Part shown: positions 1 to 10,580 of the stretch, in pieces
Position numbering within the stretch: position 1 is the first letter of the stretch
Layout: each line of letters starts with the position of its first letter
Assembly (NCBI GenBank): GCA_018136815.1
Contig: CM030943.1
Location: 1,946,446 to 2,010,445 of the forward strand
Reading direction: 5' to 3'
From: Isochrysis galbana
Taxonomy: Eukaryota > Haptophyta > Isochrysidales > Isochrysidaceae
DNA: 64,000 nt
Translations under genes and position numbers: made by a program
Notes under the pieces: generated by a model
Seen by the model: only the letters and a program-made list of their open reading frames with translations
Told to the model about the DNA's origin: nothing
The model's database searches: none

Positions 1-109
1 ACGAGGAATGTGGCGGCCGCGCCGATCGCCGCACCGATCGCTGCGCTCGACGCCCGCTCCATCTTGCTGGGGCAGAACTCCTCTTTCCTAAAACAAAATC
101 TTGCTGGGG

Positions 110-395
<286 letters not shown>

Positions 396-447
396 GAGGA
401 AGGGAGAGAGAGCTGCATCTCGCGAGATTTTCTGGGCCGACGCTCCG

Positions 448-1867
448 ATGGCGACGGCGGCCTCGCTTCTCGTCTCTCTCTCCCTCTCCCCTCTAAGCCT
501 GACATGGGGCGTAGGACGTGCGCCGGCTCCAGTGGCCCGTGGTGCATTCACGATGTGCGATGCCCCCTCCGACCCCTCTCCACTCGAGCAGATCCTTCAG
601 AAAGCGGGTGTGAGCGTGGAGCTTCAGCGGGCGGGAGCGACCGCGCTCATACGCTTCTCTCTCTCTCCTGCTACGACGGGCGCGGTGCTGGCCGAAGTGG
701 GCGGCGCGAGCGAGCAGCCGAAAGTTGACGCACTCTCACTCCTACTCGAGCGAGACATCCCTGCAGCACTTCTCCGAGAGCTGGAGAAGGAAGGGGCGGT
801 GCGGCTGCTCGGACAGGCGCAGCTCTCAGGGGAGACGCCGGAGGAGCTGCTGGAGCGCTTCGAGCCAGGCGAGGAGTTTGCGCTCTCGATGGTCGCTGAT
901 ATCTGGCCCGAGCTTCCGCAGCTCACGCGCGACGACTACTTTGGCCTCACACTGCTGCTGCCACGGCAGGAGCTCGATGTCGCCAAACGTGATGAGGCTG
1001 TCCTTGAGCTGCGCAAGCGGTTCCCAAAGGAAGACGGCTCACTCCCTGAGTTCGACGATGAGCTCGCGGGCCAAGTGTCACCAGGGTTGAGTGCAGATGA
1101 GCTTTCCAACCTCGTCAACGACCGGCTCAAGCGCGAGTCCGCTCTCGCCGAGTCAGGCGCTGTATTTGCGGTGCGCGTGCGTCCCAAGCCGGGCGCGGCG
1201 ACAACATGCGTGCGGCGGTTGCAACTCCTGCGCTCCCCGCGTGCCAGCTAGGAACTCCCTGCCGGCACTTGCTTTCTGACAGATGCGCCCCGGTCTTCGT
1301 CGGCTCGGCCGTCGCGTAGGCAATGGAAGGGGCCCTCCTCGCGAGCGTAGGCATGTCGATCCCAGACGCGCTCATCCGAGAGCGTGCACGTGCCCAATAC
1401 TCTGAGCGATGCCGCGTGGCGGAGGAGGCCGCCCTCGAAGGCGACGTATCACAGCGCGAGGCGTTGCGCAAGATGTTGTCGTGGGATGCTTTTGAGGCGT
1501 TCCTTAGTAACGTGAGCTGGCCACAACCACATGCATGCACCCGGTGGAATCACGGTGGCCTAGTGCTATATTGGCACTGCTCATCGAGCATGTACCTTCC
1601 GCCCTGTGACAGGAGCGTGATCGCATCTCGCGCTCGCTCGCTCTCTCATTCATCATCGAGGCGATCGCGACCGCCGAATCTCTGGAGATCGACCAGCAGG
1701 CCGTCACTGACAATCTTTTCATGTACGTGAACGAGTGCAAGCGCAATGACCGGCCAGTTCGTGACATGGACGATCCCGCGTTCCGTGAATCGTTCGAGGC
1801 AGAGTACATGCGCGAGGCGGTACTCCGCCTCTGTGTGGACCACGCCGCAGTTGAGTGGATTGGTTGA
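448..1867 (+). CDS. Trigger-factor-like chaperone, three exons, no visible PPIase domain
   Basis: Predicted exons are 448-1170, 1320-1511 and 1613-1867; all junctions are GT-AG and in phase 0, giving about 388 residues. Trigger factor binds nascent chains at the ribosome exit; here it would act in the plastid or mitochondrion. The first 35 residues are hydrophobic then basic, fitting an organelle leader. The family resemblance lies in the part before the C-terminal arm (LPEFDDELAGQVSPG, matching the family's LPELDDEFA motif) and in the arm itself (MSIPDALIRERARAQYSE, like the family's IPexLVxeeAr segment). The stretch that should hold the FKBP-type PPIase domain is absent: the sequence passes from RDDYFGLTLLLP and a short helix straight to LPEFDDELA inside one uninterrupted exon. 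Start chosen as the first ATG after the GA tract; an internal ATG at about 553 is possible. No second gene is close enough to suggest linkage. Confidence 0.72.
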
Positions 1868-2529
1868 GTAAGCGGTGTAGGAACGGTGAAGAGGCCAGGA
1901 GGAATGCTCATCGGTGGCGGCGATTTTCACCAGCAGCAAGCGAGCGCCCATTCTAGGTGTAGATAGCGCCGTGGTGTGGGTGCGCTCGGGTGAGGGACGT
2001 GTCCATCCCCGATAGAGGCGTGTGAGAGGGCCCTTGACCGTCGAACGTGGTTGAATGTGGCACCTCTCGTTGCTCGCTGTAACCTTTTCTCATCGCCCGT
2101 CGCTTACGCAAGGGCCTAAGGGTAAGGGGAAGTCGCGTTCCGTCAAAAGAGGGCCAGGTTAGTTTTGTTTTCACTCAGTGCTAGTACAGGCGCAAGCGCG
2201 GCCCTCACCCCCCCTTCTCTCCCCTTCCCGCTCCTTCCGCGACACATCCTGAATATTTCCGCCTGGGCCTACGTTCGACAAGGGTGTTCAGTGGATATGT
2301 ACCACACCCATAGTTTGCGTTTGCAAGGAGAATACACGAGCCCTTTAAAAAAAAACCTTCTAATATTCTTACCGCACTCGCGGCGAATGGAACCACTACC
2401 CACTACAAGTAGCACGTAGCATACTCTCTACACCCCCATTCCCCGGCCCTTCTCCCCCCGCCATCAGGCGGCTCCCCCCGTGCACAACTAGGGGGATAGG
2501 GGTGGAGGGCTTAGATATGGTCCGGTGTC
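1868..2529. other. Intergenic; one arm of a distant inverted repeat
   Basis: No gene seen. Bases about 2131-2195 (core CGCGTTCCGTCAAAAGAGGG, then TTTTGTTTTCACTCAG) recur inverted at about 12675-12760. Bases 2330-2375 contain a short A-rich tract followed by TCTAATATTCTTACCGC, one of several related junctions in the window. Confidence 0.6.
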
Positions 2530-3660
2530 AAAAACTATTGTTATAGTTTGAACTATGGAGCGTGCCGCGACCGCTCCCGAGCCTCAGGCGACCCTCGCCA
2601 CTGCGCCCCACCTGGGACGCCCCACGCCGCCCGAGGCGGCTCGTCAGAAAGCCCTCTCAAAGCCCATCCAGCCCATCCAAACCACACCCGCGCGAGCGCG
2701 CGGGGTGGCGAGCACTGGCACCGAACAGGTTGCCACCATGGCTCTGCGCATCATGCAGGGGGTCTTTGAGACCCCCTCCAACAGTGGGAAACCCTCCCAC
2801 CCCAAGAGCACCTCATGTGGGAGGGCAGTTCAGCTGCCCTCCCCATGGTGGAAACCTCTACCATCAGTGCACCCAACATGGGAGGGCACTTCACAACCAT
2901 CAATCTTCCACAGAGAGCACTCAATGCCTCTGTTTTCCAACATGTTGACACACTTCTCATCTTCACCCCACTCTTGTGGGCCACAAGTACCTACAACTCA
3001 GTGCCCTGCCTTGGGCCCTCTTTCAACACTTGACTCCCTCTCCCACTCCCCCTTCACACTACAACCAACCCAAACAACACGAACCCCCTCGCCTTGTGTT
3101 TCAAGCACCAAAAATTTCAACTCAAGACACATGTTGATACACTTCTCGTCTTCGCCCCACTCTTGTGGGCCACAAGTACCTACAACTCAGTGCCCTGCCT
3201 TGGGCCCTCTTTCAACACTTCACTTCCTTTCCCACTCCCTCTTCCATCTACAACCAACCCAAGAAGCACAAACCCCCTCGTCCTCTGTTTCAAGCACCAA
3301 AAATTTCGACTCAAGACAAGAGGGAGGACATGTCTTGAGGCGGCGTCGCTGCCCATGCCTAGCGCAAGGGTATAGCGCCGCCACTCAGACATCTCCTTCC
3401 CCACAGCTCCTCTTTGAGGAGTTGCTCCTCACCCTCCCATTAGGCCCCCTTGCCCGCGAGACCAATACAGGATCCTGGCGTGGGGGGCTGTCTGAGTGTG
3501 GAGGGAGGGGCGCTCCGGCTAGCGCAGGTAGAAGGCTAGTGAAGAGCTGGGTGGCACAAGGGGGGAAGGGTGCTTGCGCTTGCCGCGGCAGGGAGTCCTG
3601 TCATGAGTGAGCGCTAGTCCCATTCCTTTGCCGCTTCGCGATCCATAAAAATTTGCTAAA
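2530..3660 (+). repeat. Dispersed repeat family R1, copy A
   Basis: This block of about 1.1 kb recurs in inverted form at about 53465-55510. It contains an internal duplication: the segment around 2940-3060 (motif GTGGGCCACAAGTACCTACA) is repeated at 3130-3240. A long open frame (2555-3610) is proline- and serine-rich, has no recognisable domain and is paralleled in copy B, so it belongs to the repeat. No terminal inverted repeats or reverse transcriptase were seen, so the class is unknown; a non-autonomous transposon is the simplest reading. Confidence 0.75.
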
Positions 3661-4317
3661 AATAAATAGATATGGTCCGGTGGCCCGCGCCCCCCCCCGG
3701 TGATCTTTCCCTCCCTTCCTCCTGTGTCTCCGAGTGGGCGGCCGACTCTGTCTCGTCTTATCCTGTAAACAGGCGCGAGACTTACCGATTTTCCGGTGGG
3801 CGGAGCTCTCGCTCGCGCCCCAAGTTGTTCCGTCATACCGTCATATGACACTTGCCATGGAACTGAGTATGATGTCATACATCTGATATCATATGATACT
3901 TGCTCCAAACATCTACACTTATAAACCCGCCATTATGATAGAAATAAAAATCTTCTTACTCAGTACTTAGAAAATCGGATGCTGCATGCTGCTGCTGCTC
4001 GATGAGAAACCATTTCAGGCTCCCACAGCGGCACCCCTGGAGCGTCTCCACATGGCGCCGTCCCCACTCCACGGCGGTGTGACACTCGTCATCGCCGTCG
4101 TCGCCGCCGCCATTGTCCATCGTTGCTGCACATCAGGTTGGCGGCCATTGGGGGGGGGGGGGCTCGGAGCTGGGAGCGCCGGTATTTCCCGCGCCCGAAC
4201 TTGTACCAGTAAAACTAGCTTGAATTGTAGCCTCTAGTCTTGTCATATGACACTCAGTATCAGGTCTAGAGCAACTAATACTGAGATGTCATATATGATA
4301 TCATATATGACAGAACA
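3661..4317. other. Spacer with clustered TCATATGA-type palindromes
   Basis: No gene supported. AT-richer than its surroundings. Bases 3835-3905 and 4236-4312 carry many TCATATGA/TGATATCATA palindromes and the words GACACT and CAGTATCA in opposite senses, so the two sub-blocks look like mirrored ends of one small element about 480 bases long. A short open frame at 3986-4237 has no support. Confidence 0.4.
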
Positions 4318-4775
4318 ACCTGGCTCGCGCCCACCCCCTTCTCCGCGCTCTCTCTCCCCTCTCCTGCGGCACGCGCGATGGCGCGCCTGCGGCAGGCCTC
4401 CAGCTGCCCTCTGGCGGCCCCTGGAGGCTCCTGGAGGCCAGCTCAGGGGGCAGAGGAGGCTGGGGCTAGGCCCTGGCCTCCCCTGCCTCTCCCTCGCTGG
4501 CGCTCCCGAGCCTCTGGGGCCCCCACGCTGCACTTGTCTGCCTGTCGACCAGGGGGGGAGGGGGGGTTGGAGCATTGGGCTGGTCACGAGGGGCCAGGAT
4601 GGGCGAATGGGACGAGCCTGTGGGGAAGGAAGTGGGTCGGTAGGGCAGTGGCCTCCTGGCAAGCCATCAGGCATGCCAGGAGGATGGGTGGTTCCTCCCC
4701 CATGGCAGGGGAGGAGTGGAGAGAGGGGGGGGCTCGTGCCCCCCCATGGGTCAACCAAGTATAAACTTAGTTGAA
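4318..4775 (+). repeat. Dispersed repeat family R2, copy A
   Basis: The block matches about 55613-56180 in inverted orientation, including an encoded LPCLSLAGAP-like stretch and the terminal motif CTCCCCCATGGCAGGGGAGG. It ends with CAACCAAGTATAAACTTAGTTG, a small palindromic terminus also seen at the 55.6 kb junction and, in part, at 22197. Very GC-rich, no domain; probably a non-autonomous element. Confidence 0.7.
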
Positions 4776-5023
4776 TACACGAGCCCTTTAATCTTTAATG
4801 GAGTGTCGTCGCCGTATACGGTTTACAAACACGGAGATTACGATGTGCGAGGTAGATCTTCAATGAAGATCTCTTGTTCTTGAATGAAGATTCACAGACA
4901 GAGCTTTGAGGATGTGCTAGACGAGCGATGGAGCGATGGAACACGCCACTGGCCACCGTCCGACAGAGGGCGTGCAAGTGCTCAAGGTACAGTTCTGTCG
5001 ATCCGAGTGGGGTTGCCAGCGAT

Positions 5024-5165
5024 TCTAGATGGGAAATACGTATTTACCGTATTTGGCGAGAGGCCAAATATATATGTATTTGGCTGTATTTGAAGCGCGC
5101 CCTGCTTGGGTTGTAGGCCTCGAATGTATTTGAAATGTATTTGGCCGGAGGCCAAACACAAATAC
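5024..5165 (-). mobile_element. Partial MITE (family M1), one end lost in a poly-C run
   Basis: Begins with TCTAGATGGGAAATACGTAT, close to the 16-base terminal inverted repeat CCTAGATGGGAAATAC of the complete copy at 44868-45050. It shares the internal words TGTATTTGGC, GGGTTGTAGGCCTCGAATG and TATTTGAAATGTATTTGGCC. The other end runs into CCCCCCCCCC, where the second inverted repeat is not recognisable. Confidence 0.75.
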
Positions 5166-5285
5166 CCCCCCCCCCCGGTGCTTTTTTCCCGGAGAGTCGG
5201 CCGGCGTCGTCCGGTCCGCCTCAATGGGTTTTCCCCCATTTTAACTTGTGGGGAGTTAGAATGGGAGCCGGGGGCATGCGAGGGG

Positions 5286-5425
5286 GGAGATGTGGAAGGG
5301 TGCATAGGAGTATGTATCTGTGACAACAGCACGCGCCAAGGTGTACGGGCAGGTGCGCTGAGGGCTGTCGTGTTAGTACCGGGCTAGTGAGAGTAGTGGT
5401 ACTAATGCTCAGATGGATTATTATC
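5286..5425 (+). repeat. Dispersed repeat family R4, copy A
   Basis: About 140 bases beginning GGGGAGATGTGGAAGGGTGC and ending around GTAGTGGTACTAATGCTCAG. It recurs in the same orientation at 24424-24565 with roughly nine in ten bases alike by eye. No coding content; probably the conserved end of a larger element. Confidence 0.75.
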
Positions 5426-5495
5426 TGTGTATAGTTTTACGTGGCCGTGGCGTCGTGCGTCATCACGTCAAGAGGTAGCTACTCCTTTTGCACCA

Positions 5496-7765
5496 CTATA
5501 CGTGCTCTCCTTGTGGGCCTACTTTGCCACTGCGCAAGACGGCCATGCTAGCTACGTCGCGGATGGCCGCTTGCAATTCTAGCAGCTCCGCGGCCCCGTA
5601 CCCGCCATCGTCCCCTCCGATTAGCCCTAAGACGTCCTTCGTCTCGCCGCCACCCAGCTCAATCGTAGCAGGCACTCCATTAGCGACCGCGGCTTTACGG
5701 CCAGCCTCGTCGTAACCTGGATACTTTGCAAAATGTGGCGGTACCCAAGCTGTTCGGTGCATTTTGGCATGTTGCGCCGTGGGCTCGCGATAAAACATGA
5801 AGTCGCGATCGTGCGTGTACGAGAGGCATTTGGGATCGGGAGGAGCCTCTTCCGCGGCGTATACCGTTTGTGTGTGCAAGTCTTGGTAGGAGCGCGAGCG
5901 GCGATAGGCGAGGTTGGTGCACCAGACAATTAGGTTAAGCCGCTCGCCTGTTTCAATGTCGTCGGCACCATGCCGCCGCCGGCCAAGGTGCATCACCGCG
6001 CGACCGCGGCGGTGCTGATACTGGTACGACAGCAAGCGGTGACGCGGCGCGCCCATGTCGCCGCAAAACGAAAGCGTCGCGCCAGTGAACTCACGGCCCA
6101 AACATATGTTGAATGTCACGTCGGAGTTGTCGGTGTGCATATCGAGGCCTAAATCTTTGCCTGCGCATTTGCAGCGAGTCGGGACGAAACGTCTGAGTGT
6201 GGGCCGAATGAGCTTTGCTCGGGAGACCCAGAATCCTAACCTGCGGCATACTGTACAACAAAAGAGTGGTGCTTGTCGAGAGAGCCACCCTCCTTAGGAA
6301 AGCAGGCGGCAGCGATGGGCGCAAGGATTCGCTCGACAAGATCGTCGAACAGATGTTCCATGCCTACTTCGTTCAGGACTAGTCCTGTGCCATCGGGTAC
6401 GGGCGGGAGAGAGGTTCGCGCAGGAGGCCGCCGTTGCCAGGGCGTGATCGATAGGCGTCAGGACGAAGTGAAAATGGACGCGCACACCATATTTGTTCAT
6501 GGAGTTTGGCCGAGCGGAAGGCAAACCGGAAGATGCGTAGCCGTCCACCTCGTCCATGAGCATTGCGCACATCTCAGGGGTGAGCATCGGGAATGAGAAC
6601 ACCTGCTCGGACGACGTTAAGGGGCACAGGTGGGAGGGGCCAGCTCAAAAGACTCGCGCCGGCTTGAAACGTACGAGTGAGTGGCGTCAACTGCCGCTCC
6701 GGGCGGCCTGGCTATGGCGGTGTGGAGCCGGCGCACGCGGAAGGCGGGCCGACAATAGAAGGGTGAGCGCGCCACCTGCGGCGCCTCCTCGGTGATGATT
6801 TCTCGCAGCGCATCCAGCCCATCGGCCGAGATGCCGCCCGGTCCCCTGGCCCCGTTCGCTGGAGCCTCTGCCCAGTTGCCCAGTGCACTGAGTGCACGCC
6901 TTAGTTGCGGATCCAGCCATTCTTCCTTCCACGCCCCTCGCCCACGGCCGAAGAGCAACGGGTGCTTGCGTAGCGGCTCGTAGGAATTAATCGCAGCGAT
7001 GCGCTCTCGCTGCAGCTGAGCAAAGTAGTCAAAGCGATCCTGGCACCCCTCGCACGGGTGCAAGGGCGCCTGCATCACAAAGTGGATGAGGTGGAGTGTT
7101 GCGCGGATGGAGAAGACGGTCGTCGCTGGGTTTACCGCGCTAAGCGCCTCTGGCCACGTGCCGTTTGGCTTGTCACTCTCGCAGCTCACACAGGCAAAAG
7201 GGCCAGACCGCCCGCCAGCCTGCGGCGAACACTGCGCAACGACGCGCTGCGCCGCGGTGTTGAGCGCCTCCGCCCGCTCCTCTCTATCAGCATCCACCAA
7301 ATCGGCCAGCACTTCGTAGAACATGGAGGGTAGCGCGTTCTCATTGTCGAGAAAGAAGTGATGGATGATCTGCGCAAAGTGCACCTCGGGCGGTGTGACG
7401 GGATAGTCGGCTCGCAGGAGCATACGCAGCCGGATCCCCTCGGCCGAGTAGTACGCGCTACTTCTGGGCCGGGTGATCGTGAGCTCAAGCTGGAGAGGCG
7501 GGCCTGAAGGAGGCACGCGCTGTAATTCCCCTTCGCCTTCGGTGCCGAATACCGCCATTCGAGGCGGGCGGATCAGCGAGCAGCTGCGTAGGCCGGCAGG
7601 CTTGCTCTGGTTGAGCTGCGCCACCTCGTGCTCGATGTATGCGTGGAGGGATGAGGGGTCTCGTGGGGTGGGAAGTGGTGGTGGCAGTGAGAGGGAGAGG
7701 CAGACGCTGCCCTCGTGCTCGACACGGAGAGAGAGGAGACGTGGCGAGCGTTCGAATGCCGTCAT
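5496..7765 (-). CDS. UBC-like (E2 variant) / 2OG-Fe(II) oxygenase fusion protein, four exons
   Basis: Exons read downwards: 7765-6776, 6602-6488, 6384-6241, 6160-5496; every junction is GT-AG and the phases agree, giving about 637 residues. Roughly the first 200 residues include a ubiquitin-conjugating-fold segment (ADYPVTPPEVHF followed by IIHHFF). The family's HPN motif is not kept and no cysteine stands at the expected active-site place, so it is probably a non-catalytic E2 variant. A CVSC...CEGC pair around residues 200-260 could bind zinc. Exons 2-4 encode a prolyl-4-hydroxylase-like dioxygenase: HTD iron ligands (MHTDNSDVTFNICLG), distal His in RRHGADDI and the 2-oxoglutarate Arg in GERLNL. 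Likely role: hydroxylation of a protein, with the E2-like domain as a binding module. Start chosen at the ATG just past a CT tract; the open frame continues upstream only through low-complexity CT repeat. Confidence 0.8.
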
Positions 7766-7774
7766 GAGGGAGGG

Positions 7775-7940
7775 AGGGGGGGGGGGGGAGCGGGGGGGGG
7801 GGGGGGGGGAGAGAGAGAGAGAGAGAGAGTGAGTGAGTGAGTGAGTGAGTGAGTGAGGGAGGGAGGGAGAGACGCAGGAAGCCCGCTCGGCGGCGAGCGC
7901 TGACGGCGAGGGGAAGTGTGAAGTGGGAGAGAGAGAGAGA

Positions 7941-7982
<42 letters not shown>

Positions 7983-8012
7983 AGGAGAGAGAGAGAGAGA
8001 GGAAGAGAAGAC
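7775..8012. repeat. (GA)n and (GAGT)n tract upstream of the oxygenase gene
   Basis: Runs of G, then GAGA, a GTGAGTGAGTGA block at about 7830-7856 and further GA to 8012. In the sense of the minus-strand oxygenase this is a CT tract immediately before the start codon. Confidence 0.9.
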
Positions 8013-8370
8013 AAAAGACAGATAAGCGGGGGGTTTTGAGAGCGTTTCACTCGGGTTCCACTCCGAGTTTGACGTCAAACGGTGAGGTGAAAGATTGGTG
8101 AAAGCAGGGTTGTTTGTCTACGCCCACTGGGCTCGTAGGAGAACTCTGGCGGGTTTTTCCTACTGGTTTTTCTTTCTCCCTCGCGAGCGATGGCGGTGCG
8201 CTTGCGGCCCGTGGGCGCCAAGGGATGTGGGTCAGGCGGCCAAGCACAGGCCGCGGGTGTGCCGCGCGAGTCCGTTCGCCTGCACCTGCACCAACCTGAC
8301 CCACTCCATCACTCGCGCCCACACCCCACCAACGCAGGCCGATGCGGACGACGCGAGCAAGAAGTGGCGC

Positions 8371-8921
8371 ATGGAGTGGACAGAGCCGCGCAAGATCGCG
8401 CTGCTCAAGCAGGTGATCGGCTGCGGCCCAAAGGCCTTCAAGACCTTCAAGGACGGGAACTCAAAGGACGGGGACAAGCACACGCAGGCACACGCCTGGA
8501 CGAACAAGACGGACGGCATCCTCACCCTCACTTTGCTGGACGAGAACTTCAGGGAGTTCGGAGACGTGTTCCCTAGCCCGTACACGTCGGCGCTGAGTTC
8601 TCTGAAGAGGTGGCTCAAGGTACGAGCACGCCCACGCGGGAAGGCGTGCTTGCGTCCGGACATGAGCAAGCGGGCGAAGGGGGGTGAGAGGCACGCACAC
8701 GCCCGATGAGCCTTCTCTCACTCTCACCGAGCGCAACCCTCTCCGTCCGTGCTGTGCTCTTGCAGCAAGGGGCTCACCTTTACACCCAGGGCAAGGAGCA
8801 AAGAGAACCTGTGGAAGTTGATCATCCTACGGAGATGGAGGAGACCAAGTCGGAAAATTTCACAGAGTACGAGCAGCAGGGTTGGGGTAACAGTACTGTT
8901 ATAAGCTCTCAGTATCAGTAA
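8371..8921 (+). CDS. Small Myb/SANT-like protein of unknown function, two exons
   Basis: Exons 8371-8619 and 8766-8921 join in phase 0 through a GTACGA donor and a CTCTTGCAG acceptor, giving about 134 residues. The first exon reads EWTEPRKIALLKQVIGCG, then AWTNKTDGILTLTLLD and later SSLKRWLK. Tryptophans spaced like this recall the SANT/Myb-like DNA-binding folds that accompany some eukaryotic DNA transposons, but the match is by eye only. The second exon is acidic and rich in Glu and Gln. The reading is open upstream through CAG|GCCGATGCG at about 8338, so a further 5' exon is possible. It ends only 200 bases before a hAT transposase, which raises the chance that it is an accessory gene of that element. 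Confidence 0.45.
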
Positions 8922-9124
8922 CAGCTCCAAAATGTCAAACCACTGATATCAGCTGTCAGCTACTGGACTACCATTAAAGAACCTGATCTACTAATATAAT
9001 ACTCTTTTACGGTTAGAATCGTCACGCGCGAAGGCGAAGAAGGACCCTTGGCGGCTTGGCGGTTGTGCTACGCGCCACCCCCTCCCTCCCTCGCCCTTTC
9101 CCTCTCTGCCCCCCTGCCAACTGA

Positions 9125-10580
9125 GTGATGCTGGCGTCGAGGGAGGACAACGCTCTCGTGGAGAGAGACAGGGGCACCGAGCTCGGTGCTCGTGCATGGG
9201 GTCGTGGCCCCATCGCTAAGCTCCAGGGCACGCAGCTTGAGTGGTCGACGGTGATGGAGGCCGCAGGCAGAGCAAGGGACATCAAGAAGAAGCAGTGCCT
9301 CTTTTGTGGCCTGCACTTCACGGGTGGCCCGAGCCAAATTCGGTGCCACCTTGATGCCTCGCTCACGCCACGCTCGATTCGCGCGTGCCAGCCGTCCGCG
9401 GAATGGCAGGATCGCCATGCGGCAGTGGTGAGCGAGCTGCGGCAACGCATGGGCATTGCATTTGAGGCGAAGGAGGTAGCAGACAAGCAAGAGAAGGACA
9501 AGATGGAGCGTAGGATGGAGACTGCCGCCAAGCACTTTGGCATCGTCGCGCCGGACGAGGTTGCGCAGGCATGGCTCAAGGTCGTCATCCAGCGTGCCCT
9601 CCCTCTCGATCTGTTCGACGATGCAGCCTTCCGGGCGGCCATCATTGCCACCGCAAAATGCGGTAAGCAAATGTACCCAACTGTGGGTAAGGCTGCGCTC
9701 CCGGGGCGCTGGAAGATGACAAATAAAATCTTACCGGCCTTCGATACCAAGCTTGACGGCAGGGTCAGGGGAAAGGTCATGGGGCTGGCGAAGTTGACGG
9801 GCATCGTGCTGCAATCGGATGGGTGGACGAGCGTTCAGAGCCGCCCCATTGTGAATGCGATTGCCAGTCTCCCCGCAGGCTCATACTTTCTCGAGGCGAT
9901 CGACACATCCGGCGAAACGAAGGACGCAACGTTCATCGCAAACTTTATTCTGAAGCACATCAATGCTCTTGGCCCTGAAATGATTGTTGGTGTGTGTATG
10001 GATGGGGCGTGCACTGCGTCGTTTCCGATGATCCAAGCCAAAGCTCCACATGTATTCACATATATTTGTCCTGCACACACTGTGGACAATTTCATTAAGA
10101 ATGTTTGTTCTGATAAGGCAACCGTTCGTATGAAGGGCGTGGACCGTGAGTTTGATTGGGGAGAAGATGGATTCGCCAAGTGCATCGACAAGGTGTGGGA
10201 CGTCGTCAAGTTCGTCATCTACCATCAAAAAGTGCTAGCGAGGTACAGGTCCTTGGCTGATGGAGTGCCGGTAGACAAGCGTCCAAAGGGAGGCACTGAA
10301 CTTGTACGCTATTGTGAAACACGATTCGCGTCAAAGCTGCTGATGTTGATTCGTTACCGGAATGTGCTCTCTATCTTGGATCGGCTCTTTATCGACGATG
10401 AATTCGAGAGGTGGATGTCAAAACAGAATCGCGAGACCAAGGAAAAAGGAGCTGAAGCAAAGAGGACAATCAGAAACGAGAACCTTGCCGACACGGTTAA
10501 GGTGTGCATTCGCGTTTTGGAACCAGCACTTGTTTTGCTCAGGATGCTAGATGGTCTACCAGGCGTGATATCCGAATATG
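9125..10580 (+). CDS. hAT-family transposase (BED zinc finger plus DUF659-type core), C-terminus missing
   Basis: One open exon of about 485 residues. A BED-type zinc finger lies near residues 55-80 (CLFCGLHFTGGPSQIRCHL). The transposase core follows with VLQSDGWTS near residue 231, the usual first catalytic Asp, and VCMDGACTASFP near residue 295, the probable second. The segment resembles DUF659 hAT proteins. The C-terminal third, which should hold the catalytic Glu and the hAT dimerisation helix, is not present: at about 10568 the reading runs into a tandem array whose first unit starts inside the coding sequence. The frame stays open by chance to 10753. A truncated, inactive DNA transposon is the best reading. 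Terminal inverted repeats and target duplications were not identified. Confidence 0.85.

Noticed and set aside
2555-3610. 351-codon open frame
   Set aside because: Lies wholly in dispersed repeat R1 and recurs in its inverted copy; proline/serine rich without domain, with an internal duplication.
6617-8050. Extended N-terminus of the oxygenase upstream of 7765
   Set aside because: The extra residues are Ser/Leu repeats from the CT tract; the ATG at 7765 starts the first non-repetitive sequence.
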